Assembly: GCF_002237655.1 (NCBI RefSeq)
Contig: NZ_NOKT01000001.1
Coordinates: 1-64,000 of the forward strand
Origin: Streptomyces sp. XY006
GTDB taxonomy: Bacteria > Actinomycetota > Actinomycetes > Streptomycetales > Streptomycetaceae
Direction of reading: 5' to 3'
DNA length: 64,000 bases
A model generated the notes under the pieces. That model searched no databases and was not told the origin of the DNA. It saw only the letters and a list, made by a program, of their open reading frames with translations. Position 1 is the stretch's first letter, and each line of letters begins with the position of its first letter. Positions 1 to 8,780 of this stretch are shown here, in pieces. Made by a program: the position numbers and the translations under genes.

Positions 1-110
1 ATGAACAGCGCCATCACGCCACCGATGACGAAGAACGCGAACGACGTCACCAGGTACAGCGTGCCGATCGTCTTGTGGTCCGTGGTCGTCAGCCATTTCA
101 GGTGCCTCAT
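1..110 (-). CDS. ctaD: Cytochrome c oxidase subunit I, N-terminal end (partial)
   Basis: This is the 5' end of a leftward gene cut by the window edge. The start is ATG at 110-108, giving [20 protein letters not shown] followed by the hydrophobic beginning of membrane helix 1. The [14 protein letters not shown] stretch is characteristic of the heme-copper oxidase catalytic subunit of aa3-type cytochrome c oxidase, which reduces oxygen to water and pumps protons across the cytoplasmic membrane. Only about 36 residues lie in the window, so heme and copper ligands cannot be checked. The leader before KWLTTTDHK is very short compared with the usual Streptomyces CtaD, which carries some 30 extra residues, so this may be a paralogue. 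It is divergent from the sigma factor gene at 217. Confidence 0.85.
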   Translation of the reverse strand, partial: MRHLKWLTTTDHKTIGTLYLVTSFAFFVIGGVMALF

Positions 111-216
111 GCCCCGCCTGTGTCCCGACCCCGCCCGGGCGTCACACTTCAGGGGCGCGACGAGCGTCACGCGAACCGGGTGTGACGATCGGGAAGGTGC
201 CGGACACGAACGGGAC

Positions 217-777
217 ATGAGCAACGACGAGATCTTCGCCGCTGCCTACCGCGAGCACTACTGGGCGGTCAGCCGCTATGTCGCACGGCGACTGGACGGG
301 CGGGCCGGTGAGGTGGAGGAAGTGGTGGCGGAGGTGTTCACGGTCGCCTGGCGCCGCCGGGCCGACCTGCCGGACACCCCCCTGCCCTGGCTGTACGGCG
401 TGGCGCGCAACTGCCTGGCGAATGCGGTACGCGGGCACGGGCGCCGCCGCCGGCTCGTCGACCGGCTCGGCAACGACGACACCGCGCACGGCCGGCACAT
501 CGCGGCGGGCCCCGAGGCCGACACCCCCGGCGGCTGGGTGCACGAGGCCCTCGCCCGGCTCTCCCCGGCCGACCAGGAGGTGCTGCGCCTCGCGGCCTGG
601 GAGGAACTCGGCGTGGACGAGATCGCCGTCGCCCTCGGCTGCGGCAGCCGGGCCGCGTCCATGCGGCTGCACCGGGCGCGGCGCCGCCTGAGAGCGGAGA
701 TCGACCGTATGCGCCCCGTACCCGCCCTCACCGAGCATCCCCGCGTGACCGTCCCGAAGGAACACGGCCATGGCTGA
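217..777 (+). CDS. ECF-type sigma-70 family RNA polymerase sigma factor
   Basis: The 186-residue product has the sigma-2 region ([18 protein letters not shown], with [15 protein letters not shown] for the core and -10 contact segment) and a sigma-4 helix-turn-helix ([45 protein letters not shown]), with no sigma-1 or sigma-3, as in extracytoplasmic-function sigma factors. I chose ATG 217 ([16 protein letters not shown]); the frame is open further upstream but that part looks like non-coding promoter DNA shared with ctaD. The stop overlaps the start of the next gene by 8 bases, so the two are probably translationally coupled and the downstream protein is the likely partner. Target promoters cannot be read from the window. 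Confidence 0.9.
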   Translation: MSNDEIFAAAYREHYWAVSRYVARRLDGRAGEVEEVVAEVFTVAWRRRADLPDTPLPWLYGVARNCLANAVRGHGRRRRLVDRLGNDDTAHGRHIAAGPEADTPGGWVHEALARLSPADQEVLRLAAWEELGVDEIAVALGCGSRAASMRLHRARRRLRAEIDRMRPVPALTEHPRVTVPKEHGHG

Positions 778-1816
778 CGAACTCGACCTGCTGCGCAGCG
801 CCGACCCGGTACCCGCCCACGGCCCCCGCTTCCCCGACGGCCCCCTGAACCCACACGCCGAGCACCGACTGGAACGGCTCCTGACCGGAGCCGACGAACG
901 GGCCGCCGGGCGTGAAGGGGAGGAGCGTAAGCGGTGGTCCGGCCGTCCGGTGGTCCCGTCGCTGCTGGGCCCGGGGCGGCTGCGCCTTGCCTGGGGGCTG
1001 CTTGCCACAGCCCTCGTCGCCGCACTGACGCTCGGACTGCTGCTGAGCGGCCCGAGTGCTCCGCCCGCGGTCGCCGCGCCCCGCCCCCTGGTGATCGAGA
1101 CCGGCTCCGCACCCGTGCCCCTGGACCGGCTGGCCGAGCGCGCGGCGGCCCTGGCCGGGGCCCACGGCGCACCCCGGCTGCGCAAGGGCACCCATGTGCG
1201 GTCCTGGAGCCTCGGCATGTCGGACGACGCGCCGCCGGTCACCCTGCCCGAGGAGCGCCTGGTGCGCTGGCGGCCCGACGGCAGCCGCACCGAACTCGTC
1301 GTGGCGACCGACCCGCGGTACCCCGGCCGCCCGGTCCTCTCCGACGCAGACGGCGTGCCCCGGCTCGTCGGCGACGGCCACGTCCTGCACGACCGCACCT
1401 ACCCGCCGAGCTGGAGCGGCGCCCCGCCCCAGTCACCCCCGCCCCGCACACCGGACCGGCTGCGCGCCTACCTGACCCAGGCTCAGTACACCGGCACCCC
1501 GTTGACCACGCCCCAGCTGCTGGACGCCGTGGCCACGCTGCTGGACCACTGGACGCTCGGCGCCCGGGAGAGCGCGGCGCTCGCCCGGCTCCTGGCCGGC
1601 ACCGAGGGGCTGCGACCGGCAGGCCGGGTCACCGACCGGCTGGGCCGGCGCGGCCAGGCCTACGTGACCGACGACGCGTACGGTGTCCGCCGCATGCTGA
1701 TCATGGACCCGGCCACCGGCGCCGTCCTCGGCCTGGAGAGCACCCTCACCGCGCCCGACCCCCGGTACGGCGTCGACAAGGGGGCCGTGATGGCGTACAG
1801 CGCCTGGATGCGCTGA
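770..1816 (+). CDS. CU044_5270-family membrane protein, putative partner of the ECF sigma factor
   Basis: The 348-residue protein begins [22 protein letters not shown], typical of the CU044_5270 family encoded directly after ECF sigma factors in actinomycetes. An acidic N-terminal segment (residues 1-60) is followed by one membrane helix at about 72-92 and a long extracytoplasmic C-terminal domain, a topology resembling an anti-sigma factor. I see no zinc-binding HxxxCxxC motif of the ZAS type, so an anti-sigma role is inferred from position and topology only. It overlaps the sigma gene by 8 bases and is followed by a GC-rich hairpin that probably ends the operon. It could alternatively be a surface sensor or effector without direct sigma contact. 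Confidence 0.75.
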   Translation: MADELDLLRSADPVPAHGPRFPDGPLNPHAEHRLERLLTGADERAAGREGEERKRWSGRPVVPSLLGPGRLRLAWGLLATALVAALTLGLLLSGPSAPPAVAAPRPLVIETGSAPVPLDRLAERAAALAGAHGAPRLRKGTHVRSWSLGMSDDAPPVTLPEERLVRWRPDGSRTELVVATDPRYPGRPVLSDADGVPRLVGDGHVLHDRTYPPSWSGAPPQSPPPRTPDRLRAYLTQAQYTGTPLTTPQLLDAVATLLDHWTLGARESAALARLLAGTEGLRPAGRVTDRLGRRGQAYVTDDAYGVRRMLIMDPATGAVLGLESTLTAPDPRYGVDKGAVMAYSAWMR

Positions 1817-1818
1817 TC

Positions 1819-1849
1819 GCGCCCCGGGCGCACCGAGCCGCCGGGGCGC
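1819..1849. terminator. GC-rich hairpin between convergent genes
   Basis: The arms GCGCCCCGG (1819-1827) and CCGGGGCGC (1841-1849) are perfectly complementary around a 13-base loop. The hairpin sits between the end of the sigma-partner gene and the end of the leftward SnoaL-like gene, so it could terminate both. There is no clear T tract, as is usual in Streptomyces. Confidence 0.6.
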
Positions 1850-1852
1850 CCT

Positions 1853-2218
1853 CTACTCGTCCCAGGCCTGCACCAGGGTCTGCTCGGCGATCTTGCCGTC
1901 CCGCAGCGACAGCATGGACTCCGACAGCACGCGCACGCCGTCGGAGTACTGACAGCTCTCGCTGTAGGCCGCCTCGTCGCCCTGGATCACACAGCGCTCC
2001 AGCTTGTGCGACATGTCGCGGCTGTAGACGTCCTCCAGCATCCGGCCGATCTCGTCCCGGCCGTGCAGCACCTTGGGGTGGCTGGGCTGGGTCGTGTGGT
2101 CCACGATCCGCATCTCGGCGTCGTCGGCGTAGAGGGAGAGCAGGATCTCGGGGTTCTCTCCCTCCAGGCCACGGCGGAGTGTCTCTTTGTCGAAGGCGGG
2201 GTCTGCGGCGGTTCCCAT
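1853..2218 (-). CDS. SnoaL/NTF2-like nuclear transport factor 2 family protein
   Basis: The 121-residue protein (MGTAADPAFDKETLRRGLEG...) has the pattern of the NTF2/SnoaL-like alpha+beta cone fold: an N-terminal helix followed by LLSLYADDAEMRIVDH, HGRDEIGRMLEDV and the strands RVLSESMLSLRDGKIAEQTLVQAW. Such proteins are small ligand-binding proteins or isomerase-like enzymes, so the precise role is unknown. The start is ATG 2218, directly after a strong AAGGAGGTCACC ribosome site; the longer open frame upstream has no such site. It is a single-gene unit, convergent with the sigma operon and divergent from the secreted protein at 2359. Confidence 0.75.
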   Translation of the reverse strand: MGTAADPAFDKETLRRGLEGENPEILLSLYADDAEMRIVDHTTQPSHPKVLHGRDEIGRMLEDVYSRDMSHKLERCVIQGDEAAYSESCQYSDGVRVLSESMLSLRDGKIAEQTLVQAWDE

Positions 2219-2358
2219 GGTGACCTCCTTCGCAGGGTCTCTCCTCCTGAGCCTCCTCCCGCCCGGCGGCCCCGGCAAGCGCTGGGGACGCTGGGCCTGA
2301 CGGGTGAGCGGCGCGGCCCGCCCGTGTCCGCCGGGGGCCCGGGCGCGTTGCCCCATAC

Positions 2359-2646
2359 ATGATCTCAACACGACGTATCGTCGCCGCCGTTGGTCTCGCC
2401 GCTGGGGTCACCGGCCTCGCCGCGCCGATGGCGCAGGCGGCCGACGCCGAGGCGAAGAGCCCGCTCAGCCCGATGGCCACGCTCGACTCGCTGACCGTGA
2501 GCGACATCCCCGCCGAGCACAAGGACGAGATCCCGCGGCCCTCCTCGCAGCTGGCCGGGCTCAACCGCCTCAACGACCTCGACCAGCTGAACCAGGTCGT
2601 CGGCCTGGTCTCCCCGGTCTTCGGTTTCCTCCCGAACGTCCGCTGA
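2359..2646 (+). CDS. Small secreted protein, function unknown
   Basis: This encodes a 95-residue protein with a clear Sec signal peptide (MISTRRIVAAVGLAAGVTGL then AAPMAQAADA, cleavage probably after the AQA near residue 28). The mature part of about 67 residues has no cysteines and ends with repeated Leu-Asn-Asp/Gln motifs (AGLNRLNDLDQLNQVVGLVS) and a hydrophobic tail (PVFGFLPNVR). I do not recognise a named family; it resembles the many short conserved secreted proteins of Streptomyces and has some chaplin-like flavour in LVSPVFGFLPN, but it lacks the chaplin cysteines and consensus. No good ribosome site precedes the ATG. A perfect 12-base-pair hairpin follows the gene. Confidence 0.6.
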   Translation: MISTRRIVAAVGLAAGVTGLAAPMAQAADAEAKSPLSPMATLDSLTVSDIPAEHKDEIPRPSSQLAGLNRLNDLDQLNQVVGLVSPVFGFLPNVR

Positions 2647-2660
2647 CGGCCGCGTCCGTA

Positions 2661-2690
2661 TGAGGGCCGCCCCGCGCCGGGCGGCCCTCA
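2661..2690. terminator. Strong bidirectional hairpin
   Basis: A perfect 12-base-pair stem (TGAGGGCCGCCC at 2661-2672 and GGGCGGCCCTCA at 2679-2690) with a 6-base loop lies between the secreted-protein gene and the convergent ABC exporter gene. Position and symmetry fit a terminator shared by both strands. Confidence 0.75.
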
Positions 2691-2703
2691 CCCGTGCCCG
2701 GGC

Positions 2704-4458
2704 TCAGTCCGAGGCGGCCAGGAACTGCGTCGCCGCCAGCTCCGCGTAGAGCGGGTCGGCCGTCACCAGCTCGCGGTGCGTGCCCACGGCCCGGACCCGG
2801 CCCGCGTCCATCACCACGATCCGGTCGGCCATCGTCACCGTGGACAGCCGGTGCGCCACGACCAGGACCGTCGTCGTCCGGGCCACGTCCGCGACGGTGT
2901 CGCGCAGCGCCGCCTCGTTCACCGCGTCCAGCTGCGAGGTCGCCTCGTCGAGCAGCAGCAGCCGGGGCCGCCGCAGCAGGGCCCGGGCGATGGCGACACG
3001 CTGCCGCTCACCGCCCGACAGCTTGGTGCCGCGGTGCCCGACGAGTGTGTCGAGGCCGTCCGGCAGCCGGGCGACCAGCCCGTCGAGACGGGTCGTCTTC
3101 AGCACCCGGGCGAGGGCGTCCTCGTCCGCGTCCGGCTGCCCCAGCAGCAGGTTGTCCCGCAGGGAACCCGACAGGACCGGCGCGTCCTGCTCCACGTAGC
3201 CGATCGCGGCACGCAGCCGGGGCAGCTCCCAGTCGGCGAGGTCCCGGCCGTCGAGCGTGATCATCCCCGAGTCGGGCTCGTAGAACCGCTCGATCAGCGA
3301 GAACACGGTGGTCTTGCCCGCGCCGGACGGACCCACGAACGCGGTCATGCCCTGCGCGGGGACGGCGAACGTCACGCCGTGGTGGACGTGGGGCAGGTCG
3401 TCGGCGTAGCGGAAGTACACGTCGTCGAAGGCGACGGCCGCGGGCTCGGTGCCGGGGGAGGGCAGCGGCGCCGGCGCGGCGGCGGGCTCGGCCGGCAGGC
3501 TCAGCGCCTCCTGGATCCGGGTGAGGGCCGCGGCGCCCGTCTGGTACTGCGTGACGGCCCCTACGACCTGCTGTATCGGCGACATCAGATAGAACACGTA
3601 CAGCAGGAACGCCACCAGGGTGCCCACGTCGACGGCGCCGGTCGCGACGCGCGCGCCGCCCACCGCGAGCACGGTGATGAAGGCGATCTGCATGGCCAGT
3701 CCGGCCGTGTTGCCCGCGGCCGCCGACCACTTGGCGGCGCGCACGCTCTGCCGCCACGACTCCTGCGCCGCCTCGTGCAGCGTGATCTCCTCGCGGTGCT
3801 CCGCGCCGGAGGCCTTCACCGTGCGCAGCGCGCCGAGGATCCGCTCCAGCGAGGCACCCATGACGCCCACCGCGTCCTGTGCCTGCCGGCTCGCCTTGTT
3901 GATGCGCGGCACGATCACGCCGAGGACCACACCCGCGCACAGGATCACCGCCAGCGTCACGCCCAGCAGCACGGCGTCCACCAGGCCCATCATCACCACC
4001 GTCGCGGCGAGGGTCAGCCCGCCCGTGCCCAGGCCGACGAGGGAGTCGGTGGTGACCGCGCGCAGCAGGGTCGTGTCGGAGGTGATGCGGGCCATCAGGT
4101 CCCCGGGCTCGCTGCGGTCCACGGCCGGTATCCGCAGCCGCAGCAGATACGACGACAGGGCGCGCCGCGCGCCCAGCACCACCGACTCGGCGGTCCGCTG
4201 CAGTACATACGAACCCAGCGCGCCCACCGCCGCGTTGGCCACCACCAGGCCGGACATCGCCAGCAGGGCACCGGTGATGGCCCGGTCGTGCGCCAGGTCG
4301 TCGATCAGGCCCCGCGCCACGAGCGGCAGCAGCAGCCCGGTCGCCCCGGTGACGAGGGAGAGCACGGCGCCGACGACCAGCGCCCGGCGGTGCGGCCGTA
4401 CATAGCCGAGGAGCAGCCGCCACGGGGGTGGGGCGGGGTGGGTCTCTGCGATGCTCAC
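2704..4458 (-). CDS. ABC exporter half-transporter (fused membrane and ATPase domains)
   Basis: The 584-residue protein has six predicted membrane helices in residues 15-300 (type IV/MsbA-like exporter domain) followed by an ATPase domain. Walker A is GPSGAGKT at about 376-383, the ABC signature LSGGERQ at about 488, Walker B LLLLDEAT, and the H-loop AHRLS; all key residues are present. One fused polypeptide predicts a homodimer or a heterodimer with an unlinked partner, exporting a lipid or hydrophobic compound. The start is GTG 4458 with AAGGAGCGAC before it. It stands alone and is divergent from mscR, with a perfect inverted repeat between the two starts. The substrate is not deducible. 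A related exporter lies at 60534. Confidence 0.9.
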   Translation of the reverse strand: MSIAETHPAPPPWRLLLGYVRPHRRALVVGAVLSLVTGATGLLLPLVARGLIDDLAHDRAITGALLAMSGLVVANAAVGALGSYVLQRTAESVVLGARRALSSYLLRLRIPAVDRSEPGDLMARITSDTTLLRAVTTDSLVGLGTGGLTLAATVVMMGLVDAVLLGVTLAVILCAGVVLGVIVPRINKASRQAQDAVGVMGASLERILGALRTVKASGAEHREEITLHEAAQESWRQSVRAAKWSAAAGNTAGLAMQIAFITVLAVGGARVATGAVDVGTLVAFLLYVFYLMSPIQQVVGAVTQYQTGAAALTRIQEALSLPAEPAAAPAPLPSPGTEPAAVAFDDVYFRYADDLPHVHHGVTFAVPAQGMTAFVGPSGAGKTTVFSLIERFYEPDSGMITLDGRDLADWELPRLRAAIGYVEQDAPVLSGSLRDNLLLGQPDADEDALARVLKTTRLDGLVARLPDGLDTLVGHRGTKLSGGERQRVAIARALLRRPRLLLLDEATSQLDAVNEAALRDTVADVARTTTVLVVAHRLSTVTMADRIVVMDAGRVRAVGTHRELVTADPLYAELAATQFLAASD

Positions 4459-4541
4459 GTCGCTCCTTCGGCGTCCGGCGGAGCGTTCAGGCTACGTCCG
4501 TGCCGACCCGTGCGGCCTGCCCTTTTCCCAGGGAGACAGGT

Positions 4542-4570
4542 GACCGATCCGCGCCCGTTACCGATCGGTC
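4542..4570. promoter_or_regulatory. Inverted repeat in the ABC exporter/mscR divergent promoter region
   Basis: GACCGATC (4542-4549) and GATCGGTC (4563-4570) are perfectly complementary, 13 bases apart, in the 161-base region between the divergent starts of the exporter and mscR. This could be an operator for either or both genes; the regulator is unknown. Confidence 0.4.
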
Positions 4571-4619
4571 GCGCGTAGGGTCGGAGGGAACGGACCCCGG
4601 CCGACGAAGGAGTCAGCGC

Positions 4620-5705
4620 ATGGCGCAGGAAGTACGCGGTGTGATCGCACCCGGCAAGGACGAGCCGGTGCGGATCGAGACCATCGTGGTGCCCGACCCC
4701 GGCCCGGGCGAGGCGGTCGTGCGCGTCCAGGCCTGCGGCGTGTGCCACACCGACCTGCACTACAAGCAGGGCGGCATCAACGACGAGTTCCCGTTCCTGC
4801 TCGGCCACGAGGCCGCGGGTGTGGTGGAGGCCGTGGGCGACGGCGTGAGCGACGTCGAGCCCGGCGACTTCGTCGTCCTGAACTGGCGCGCGGTGTGCGG
4901 CAGGTGCCGGGCCTGTCTGCGCGGGCGGCCCTGGTACTGCTTCGACACGCACAACGCGCGGCAGAAGATGACCCTGACCGACGGTACGGAGCTGTCCCCG
5001 GCCCTCGGCATCGGTGCCTTCGCCGAGAAGACGCTGGTCGCCGCCGGGCAGTGCACCAAGGTCGACCCGGCCGTGGCCCCGCAGGTGGCCGGGCTGCTCG
5101 GCTGCGGCGTGATGGCCGGCATCGGCGCCGCCCTCAACACCGGCAACGTCGGCCGGGGCGACTCGGTCGCCGTCATCGGCTGCGGTGGTGTCGGCGACGC
5201 GGCCATCGCCGGCTCGCACCTGGCCGGAGCGGGCACGATCATCGCCGTCGACATCGACGACCGCAAACTGGAGACCGCCCGCTCCATGGGCGCCACCCAC
5301 ACGGTCAACTCGCGCGAGACCGACCCCGTCGAGGCCATCCGCGAACTGACCGGCGGTTTCGGCGCCGACGTCGTCATCGAGGCGGTCGGCCGCCCGGAGA
5401 CCTACAAGCAGGCCTTCTACGCCCGTGACCTCGCGGGCACGGTCGTCCTCGTCGGCGTGCCCACCCCCGAGATGAAGCTCGAACTGCCCCTGCTGGACGT
5501 CTTCGGCCGCGGCGGGGCCCTGAAGTCCTCCTGGTACGGCGACTGCCTGCCCTCCCGGGACTTCCCCATGCTGATCGACCTGCATCTGCAAGGACGCCTG
5601 GACCTCGGCGCGTTCGTCACCGAGACCATCGGGCTGGACGAGGTGGAGAAGGCGTTCGAGCGGATGCACCAGGGCGACGTGCTGCGCTCGGTGGTGGTGC
5701 TGTGA
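4620..5705 (+). CDS. mscR: S-(hydroxymethyl)mycothiol dehydrogenase
   Basis: The 361-residue zinc-dependent medium-chain alcohol dehydrogenase has the catalytic-zinc residues in [11 protein letters not shown] (Cys near 41) and LLGHEAAG, the structural-zinc loop [15 protein letters not shown], and a Rossmann motif [13 protein letters not shown]. It most resembles the class III-like enzyme that oxidises S-hydroxymethyl-mycothiol, formed spontaneously from formaldehyde and mycothiol, using NAD+, and can also act on S-nitrosomycothiol. The next gene, an MBL-fold hydrolase, overlaps it by one base; this pair is the conserved actinobacterial arrangement and strongly supports the assignment. ATG 4620 follows GAAGGAGTCAGCGC. 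The wider family includes simple alcohol dehydrogenases, but the gene pair makes that less likely. Confidence 0.9.
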   Translation: MAQEVRGVIAPGKDEPVRIETIVVPDPGPGEAVVRVQACGVCHTDLHYKQGGINDEFPFLLGHEAAGVVEAVGDGVSDVEPGDFVVLNWRAVCGRCRACLRGRPWYCFDTHNARQKMTLTDGTELSPALGIGAFAEKTLVAAGQCTKVDPAVAPQVAGLLGCGVMAGIGAALNTGNVGRGDSVAVIGCGGVGDAAIAGSHLAGAGTIIAVDIDDRKLETARSMGATHTVNSRETDPVEAIRELTGGFGADVVIEAVGRPETYKQAFYARDLAGTVVLVGVPTPEMKLELPLLDVFGRGGALKSSWYGDCLPSRDFPMLIDLHLQGRLDLGAFVTETIGLDEVEKAFERMHQGDVLRSVVVL

Positions 5706-6334
5706 TGGCCGTCCGCGTCGAACACCTCGTCACCTCCGGCCAGTTCAGCCTCGACGGCGGCACCTGGGACGTCGACAACAACGTGTGGATCGTCGGCGAC
5801 GACCACGAGGCGGTCGTCATCGACGCCGCCCACGACGCCGACGCCATCGCCGAGGCCGTCGGCGACCGCCGCCTGACGGCGATCGTGTGTACGCACGCCC
5901 ACAACGACCACATCGACGCCGCCCCCGCGCTCGCCGAGCGCACCGGCGCCACCATCTGGCTGCACCACGACGACCTGCCGCTGTGGAAGCAGACCCACCC
6001 CGACCGCGAGCCCGACGCCTGGCTGGTCGACGGCCAGGTCATCGAGGCCGGCGGCGCCGACCTCAGGGTGATCCACACCCCGGGGCACGCGCCGGGCGCG
6101 GTGTGCCTGTACGACCCGGGCCTGGGCACCGTCTTCACGGGCGACACCCTCTTCCAGGGCGGCCCCGGCGCCACCGGCCGGTCCTTCTCGCACTTCCCGA
6201 CGATCATCGACTCGATCCGCGACCGGCTGCTCACCCTGCCGCCCGAGACGATCGTCCGCACCGGCCACGGCGACTCCACGACCATCGGCGCGGAGGCCCC
6301 GCACCTCCAGGAGTGGATCGACCGGGGCCACTGA
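5705..6334 (+). CDS. MBL-fold metallo-hydrolase, partner of MscR
   Basis: The 209-residue protein carries the metallo-beta-lactamase metal motif THAHNDHID (His64, His66, Asp68, His69), further ligands in IHTPGHAPGA and FTGDTLF, and a C-terminal RTGHGDST. It belongs to the glyoxalase II-like group. In actinobacteria this gene follows mscR and is thought to hydrolyse the S-formyl-mycothiol product to formate and mycothiol, completing formaldehyde detoxification; that is inferred from family and linkage. Its ATG shares an A with the mscR stop (TGATG), so translation is coupled. A GTG codon three bases upstream is a less likely start. Confidence 0.85.
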   Translation: MAVRVEHLVTSGQFSLDGGTWDVDNNVWIVGDDHEAVVIDAAHDADAIAEAVGDRRLTAIVCTHAHNDHIDAAPALAERTGATIWLHHDDLPLWKQTHPDREPDAWLVDGQVIEAGGADLRVIHTPGHAPGAVCLYDPGLGTVFTGDTLFQGGPGATGRSFSHFPTIIDSIRDRLLTLPPETIVRTGHGDSTTIGAEAPHLQEWIDRGH

Positions 6335-6424
6335 TCGCGTGTCGCCGTGAAAAGGCGACAGAAGATGTCCGGCTTACCCGGCACCCTGAGACCGGCACAC
6401 AGTCGAGGGCACGGGAGGCCGGAC

Positions 6425-7339
6425 ATGTCAGCTCCGCTCAAGGGCAAGGTCGCACTGGTCGCTGGGGCGACCCGGGGCGCAGGGCGGGGAATCGCCGTCG
6501 AACTCGGCGCGGCCGGCGCCACCGTCTACGTGACCGGCCGCACCACCCGCGAACGCCGCTCGGAGTACGACCGGCCGGAGACCATCGAGGACACCGCCGA
6601 CCTGGTCACCGAGGCCGGCGGCCGGGGCATCGCGGTCCCCACCGACCATCTCGACCCGGCACAGGTGCGCGCCCTGGTCGACCGCATCGCGGACGAGCAG
6701 GGCCGCCTCGACGTCCTCGTCAACGACATCTGGGGCGGCGAGAAGCTCTTCGAGTGGGACTCCGCGCTGTGGGAGCACGACCTGGACAAGGGCCTGCGCC
6801 TGCTCCGCCTCGCCGTCGAGACACACGCGATCACCAGCCATCACGCGCTGCCCCTGCTGCTGCGCAACCCCGGCGGCCTGGTCGTCGAGGTCACCGACGG
6901 CACCGCCGACTACAACGGCGACCACTACCGCGTGAACTTCTTCTACGACCTCGCCAAGAGCGCCGTCCTGCGCATGGCCTTCGCCCTCGGGCACGAGCTC
7001 GGCCCGCGCGGCGCCACCGCCGTCGCCCTCACCCCCGGCTGGCTGCGCTCGGAGCTGATGCTCGACACCTTCGGGGTACGGGAGGACAACTGGCGCGACG
7101 CCCTGGAACGCGTCCCGCACTTCGCCATCTCGGAGACCCCGCGCTATGTGGGCCGGGCGGTGACCGCGCTGGCCGCCGACCCGGACGTGGCCCGCTTCAA
7201 CGGCACCTCCCTCTCCAGCGGCGGCCTGGCCCGGGAGTACGGCTTCACGGACCTCGACGGCAGCCGCCCGGACGCCTGGCGCTACCTGGTCGAGGTCCAG
7301 GACGCCGGCAAGCCCGCCGACACCACCGGGTACCGCTGA
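6425..7339 (+). CDS. Short-chain dehydrogenase/reductase, SDR family
   Basis: The 304-residue protein has the classical SDR nucleotide-binding motif (VALVAGATRGAGRGIA near residue 9), a variant of NNAG (LVNDIWGG) and a variant active site in which DYNGDHYRVNFFYDLAKSA supplies Tyr and Lys. The ND-IWGG and long DYNGDHYRVN segments are typical of a large actinobacterial SDR subgroup rather than of FabG. Substrate is unknown. The start is ATG 6425 after GGGAGGCCGGAC; the open frame extends to 6347 but without a good ribosome site. It lies 90 bases after the MBL gene on the same strand and converges on the TetR gene through a shared hairpin. Confidence 0.85.
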   Translation: MSAPLKGKVALVAGATRGAGRGIAVELGAAGATVYVTGRTTRERRSEYDRPETIEDTADLVTEAGGRGIAVPTDHLDPAQVRALVDRIADEQGRLDVLVNDIWGGEKLFEWDSALWEHDLDKGLRLLRLAVETHAITSHHALPLLLRNPGGLVVEVTDGTADYNGDHYRVNFFYDLAKSAVLRMAFALGHELGPRGATAVALTPGWLRSELMLDTFGVREDNWRDALERVPHFAISETPRYVGRAVTALAADPDVARFNGTSLSSGGLAREYGFTDLDGSRPDAWRYLVEVQDAGKPADTTGYR

Positions 7340-7367
7340 CGGCGGGGCGCGCCGCCGGCCGCCGTCA
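7337..7367. terminator. Hairpin spanning both stop codons of convergent genes
   Basis: TGACGGCGG (7337-7345) and CCGCCGTCA (7359-7367) form a perfect 9-base-pair stem. The left arm contains the SDR stop codon and the right arm the TetR stop codon, so one compact element appears to serve both transcripts. Confidence 0.6.
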
Positions 7368-8087
7368 CCGCCGCAGGGCGATGAAGTGGTCGAGCAGGGC
7401 GTCCAGTCCGGCGGCCAGGCCCTCCGGCCCGCCCCGCTCGGCCAGGGCCGGGGCGGTCGCCCGGAGCCGGGGCACCTCCCGGAACGACATGCGGTACAGC
7501 CCGAGCCGGAACGCCGGGTCGGGCTCGTCGGGGTTGTCCACCATGGCCCGCAGTTCCACCGACACGTATCCGAGGACCCAGGCGGTGAAGGCGCGCAGGA
7601 CCGGGACGGACCGGGCGTCGTCGAAGCCCGCGTCCGCCAGGGCGTCGAGCACCCGCTCCTGATCCCTGAGCACCGCCGGCGCTCCACGGGCCAGCGGCAC
7701 CTCGGTCATGCGCGTGATGATCAGTGGCAGGCCCTGGGGGTGGTCGAGACAGACCTGGTAGGTGACGAGGGCGACGCGATGCAGTTCGGCCCGCCACGCG
7801 GGCGTCCCGGCCCGGGCGGCCGCTTCAGGGGTGGGGGCGCGGGCGAGACGGTCCTCCAGTTGCAGGAAGAGGGCCTCCACCACTCCGTCGAGCAGGGCGG
7901 TCTTGCCGGGCGCGTAGCGGTACAGCGACATGGCCTCCACGCCGAGTTCGGCGCCCACACGACGCATGGTCAGGGCGGACAGGCCCTCGCGGTCGACCAG
8001 TTCGAGGGCGGTGGCCAGCACCCGCTCACGGCTGAGCCTGCCGGGGCGGCCGTCGTCGTCGGCGCCCGGCCCCTCGTCGCGCGCCAT
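7365..8087 (-). CDS. TetR/AcrR family transcriptional regulator, last gene of the sortase operon
   Basis: The 240-residue protein has a TetR-type N-terminal helix-turn-helix (RERVLATALELVDREGLSAL, then RRVGAELGVEAMSLYRYAPGKTALLDGV at about 20-70) and a helical ligand-binding domain resembling the tetracycline-repressor C-terminal group. Its ATG (8087) overlaps the sortase stop codon by one base (TGATG on the minus strand), so sortase and regulator are translationally coupled. The simplest reading is autoregulation of the operon and of the divergent L,D-transpeptidase promoter, since an AT-rich inverted repeat lies between them at 10153-10196; this is inference. The ligand is unknown. Confidence 0.85.
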   Translation of the reverse strand: MARDEGPGADDDGRPGRLSRERVLATALELVDREGLSALTMRRVGAELGVEAMSLYRYAPGKTALLDGVVEALFLQLEDRLARAPTPEAAARAGTPAWRAELHRVALVTYQVCLDHPQGLPLIITRMTEVPLARGAPAVLRDQERVLDALADAGFDDARSVPVLRAFTAWVLGYVSVELRAMVDNPDEPDPAFRLGLYRMSFREVPRLRATAPALAERGGPEGLAAGLDALLDHFIALRR

Positions 8088-8722
8088 CACCTGCCCGTCC
8101 TCTCCAGCTCTCCCCAGACGACGAACCGGTGGACGTACGAGCCGTCCCAGCCGCGGTCCGTGCAGGTGATCAGCGTGATCCGGGCCTTGTCGGGGCGGGC
8201 CCCGGGCCTGCCGGGGACGGGCAGCAGGACACCCACGTCGGAGGGCTCCACGACCTTGCTGTGGGTGACCCGGTAGGTGTAGGTCGTCCGCTTCCACTCG
8301 ACGTCGATCCTGTCGCCCTTCGTCAGTTCCGGGAGCCGGTGGAAGGGCTCTCCCCACCCCGTCCGGTGCCCCGCCACCGCGAAGTTGCCCATCTCGCCCG
8401 GCTGGGCCGTCCCGGGGAAGTGCCCCGGGCCCTTCTCGAGTGCCTTCCGGGACACGCCCTCGACGATCACGGGCGCGTAGTGCGGCCCGAAGCGCGGAAC
8501 GCGCAGCACGGCGAGGGCCTCTCCCTCGCGAAGCGCTGGGGGCTTCTCCTCCTCGACCGGGACGTCCCGTGGGGCGGCCGACTGCCGCAGTTGGCCGCGC
8601 AGGGCCTGCTGGCTGTGGTCGTAGGCGTCCTCGGACTGCCGGTCCTGGAAGACCTTGAAGCCGCCCAGGGCCAGGCCGGCGAGGATCAGGCCGAAGCTCA
8701 GGAGGCGGATCACCCTTCTCAT
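8087..8722 (-). CDS. Class E-like sortase
   Basis: This 211-residue transpeptidase has an N-terminal signal/anchor helix (residues 3-22, RVIRLLSFGLILAGLALGGF), a short linker and a sortase beta-barrel. The catalytic triad is visible: His119 in AVAGHRTGWGEPFHRL, Cys187 in TLITCTD and Arg199 in YVHRFVVWGEL. The AGHRT and TLxTC motifs place it nearest the actinobacterial class E enzymes, which cleave LAxTG or LPxTG signals and attach proteins to the peptidoglycan stem. ATG 8722 has GGGAGGTCGGTC before it; the open frame begins 30 bases earlier without a better site. It follows the LPVTG microprotein gene by 58 bases and overlaps the TetR start. The likely substrate is encoded immediately upstream. 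Confidence 0.92.
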   Translation of the reverse strand: MRRVIRLLSFGLILAGLALGGFKVFQDRQSEDAYDHSQQALRGQLRQSAAPRDVPVEEEKPPALREGEALAVLRVPRFGPHYAPVIVEGVSRKALEKGPGHFPGTAQPGEMGNFAVAGHRTGWGEPFHRLPELTKGDRIDVEWKRTTYTYRVTHSKVVEPSDVGVLLPVPGRPGARPDKARITLITCTDRGWDGSYVHRFVVWGELERTGR

Positions 8723-8780
8723 GACCGACCTCCCGAGGAGCGGTGGGGCCACTGCCGTGGCCCCGCCTGGGCGACCTTTG

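Noticed and set aside
142..1398. Long open frames antisense to the sigma factor operon (418 and 298 residues)
   Set aside because: They have Arg/Ser/Pro-rich composition without domains and are mirror frames of GC-biased codons; the sense frames carry clear sigma-factor motifs.
2776..4578. A 600-residue frame on the plus strand across the ABC exporter gene
   Set aside because: The product is His/Gln/Arg-rich low-complexity sequence typical of antisense frames, and the minus strand encodes an exporter with all ABC motifs.
8087..8752. A sortase start at 8752 giving 221 residues
   Set aside because: The extra ten residues (MAPPLLGRSV) contain no ribosome site benefit; ATG 8722 has GGGAGGTCGG at the right distance and starts directly at the basic-hydrophobic signal.
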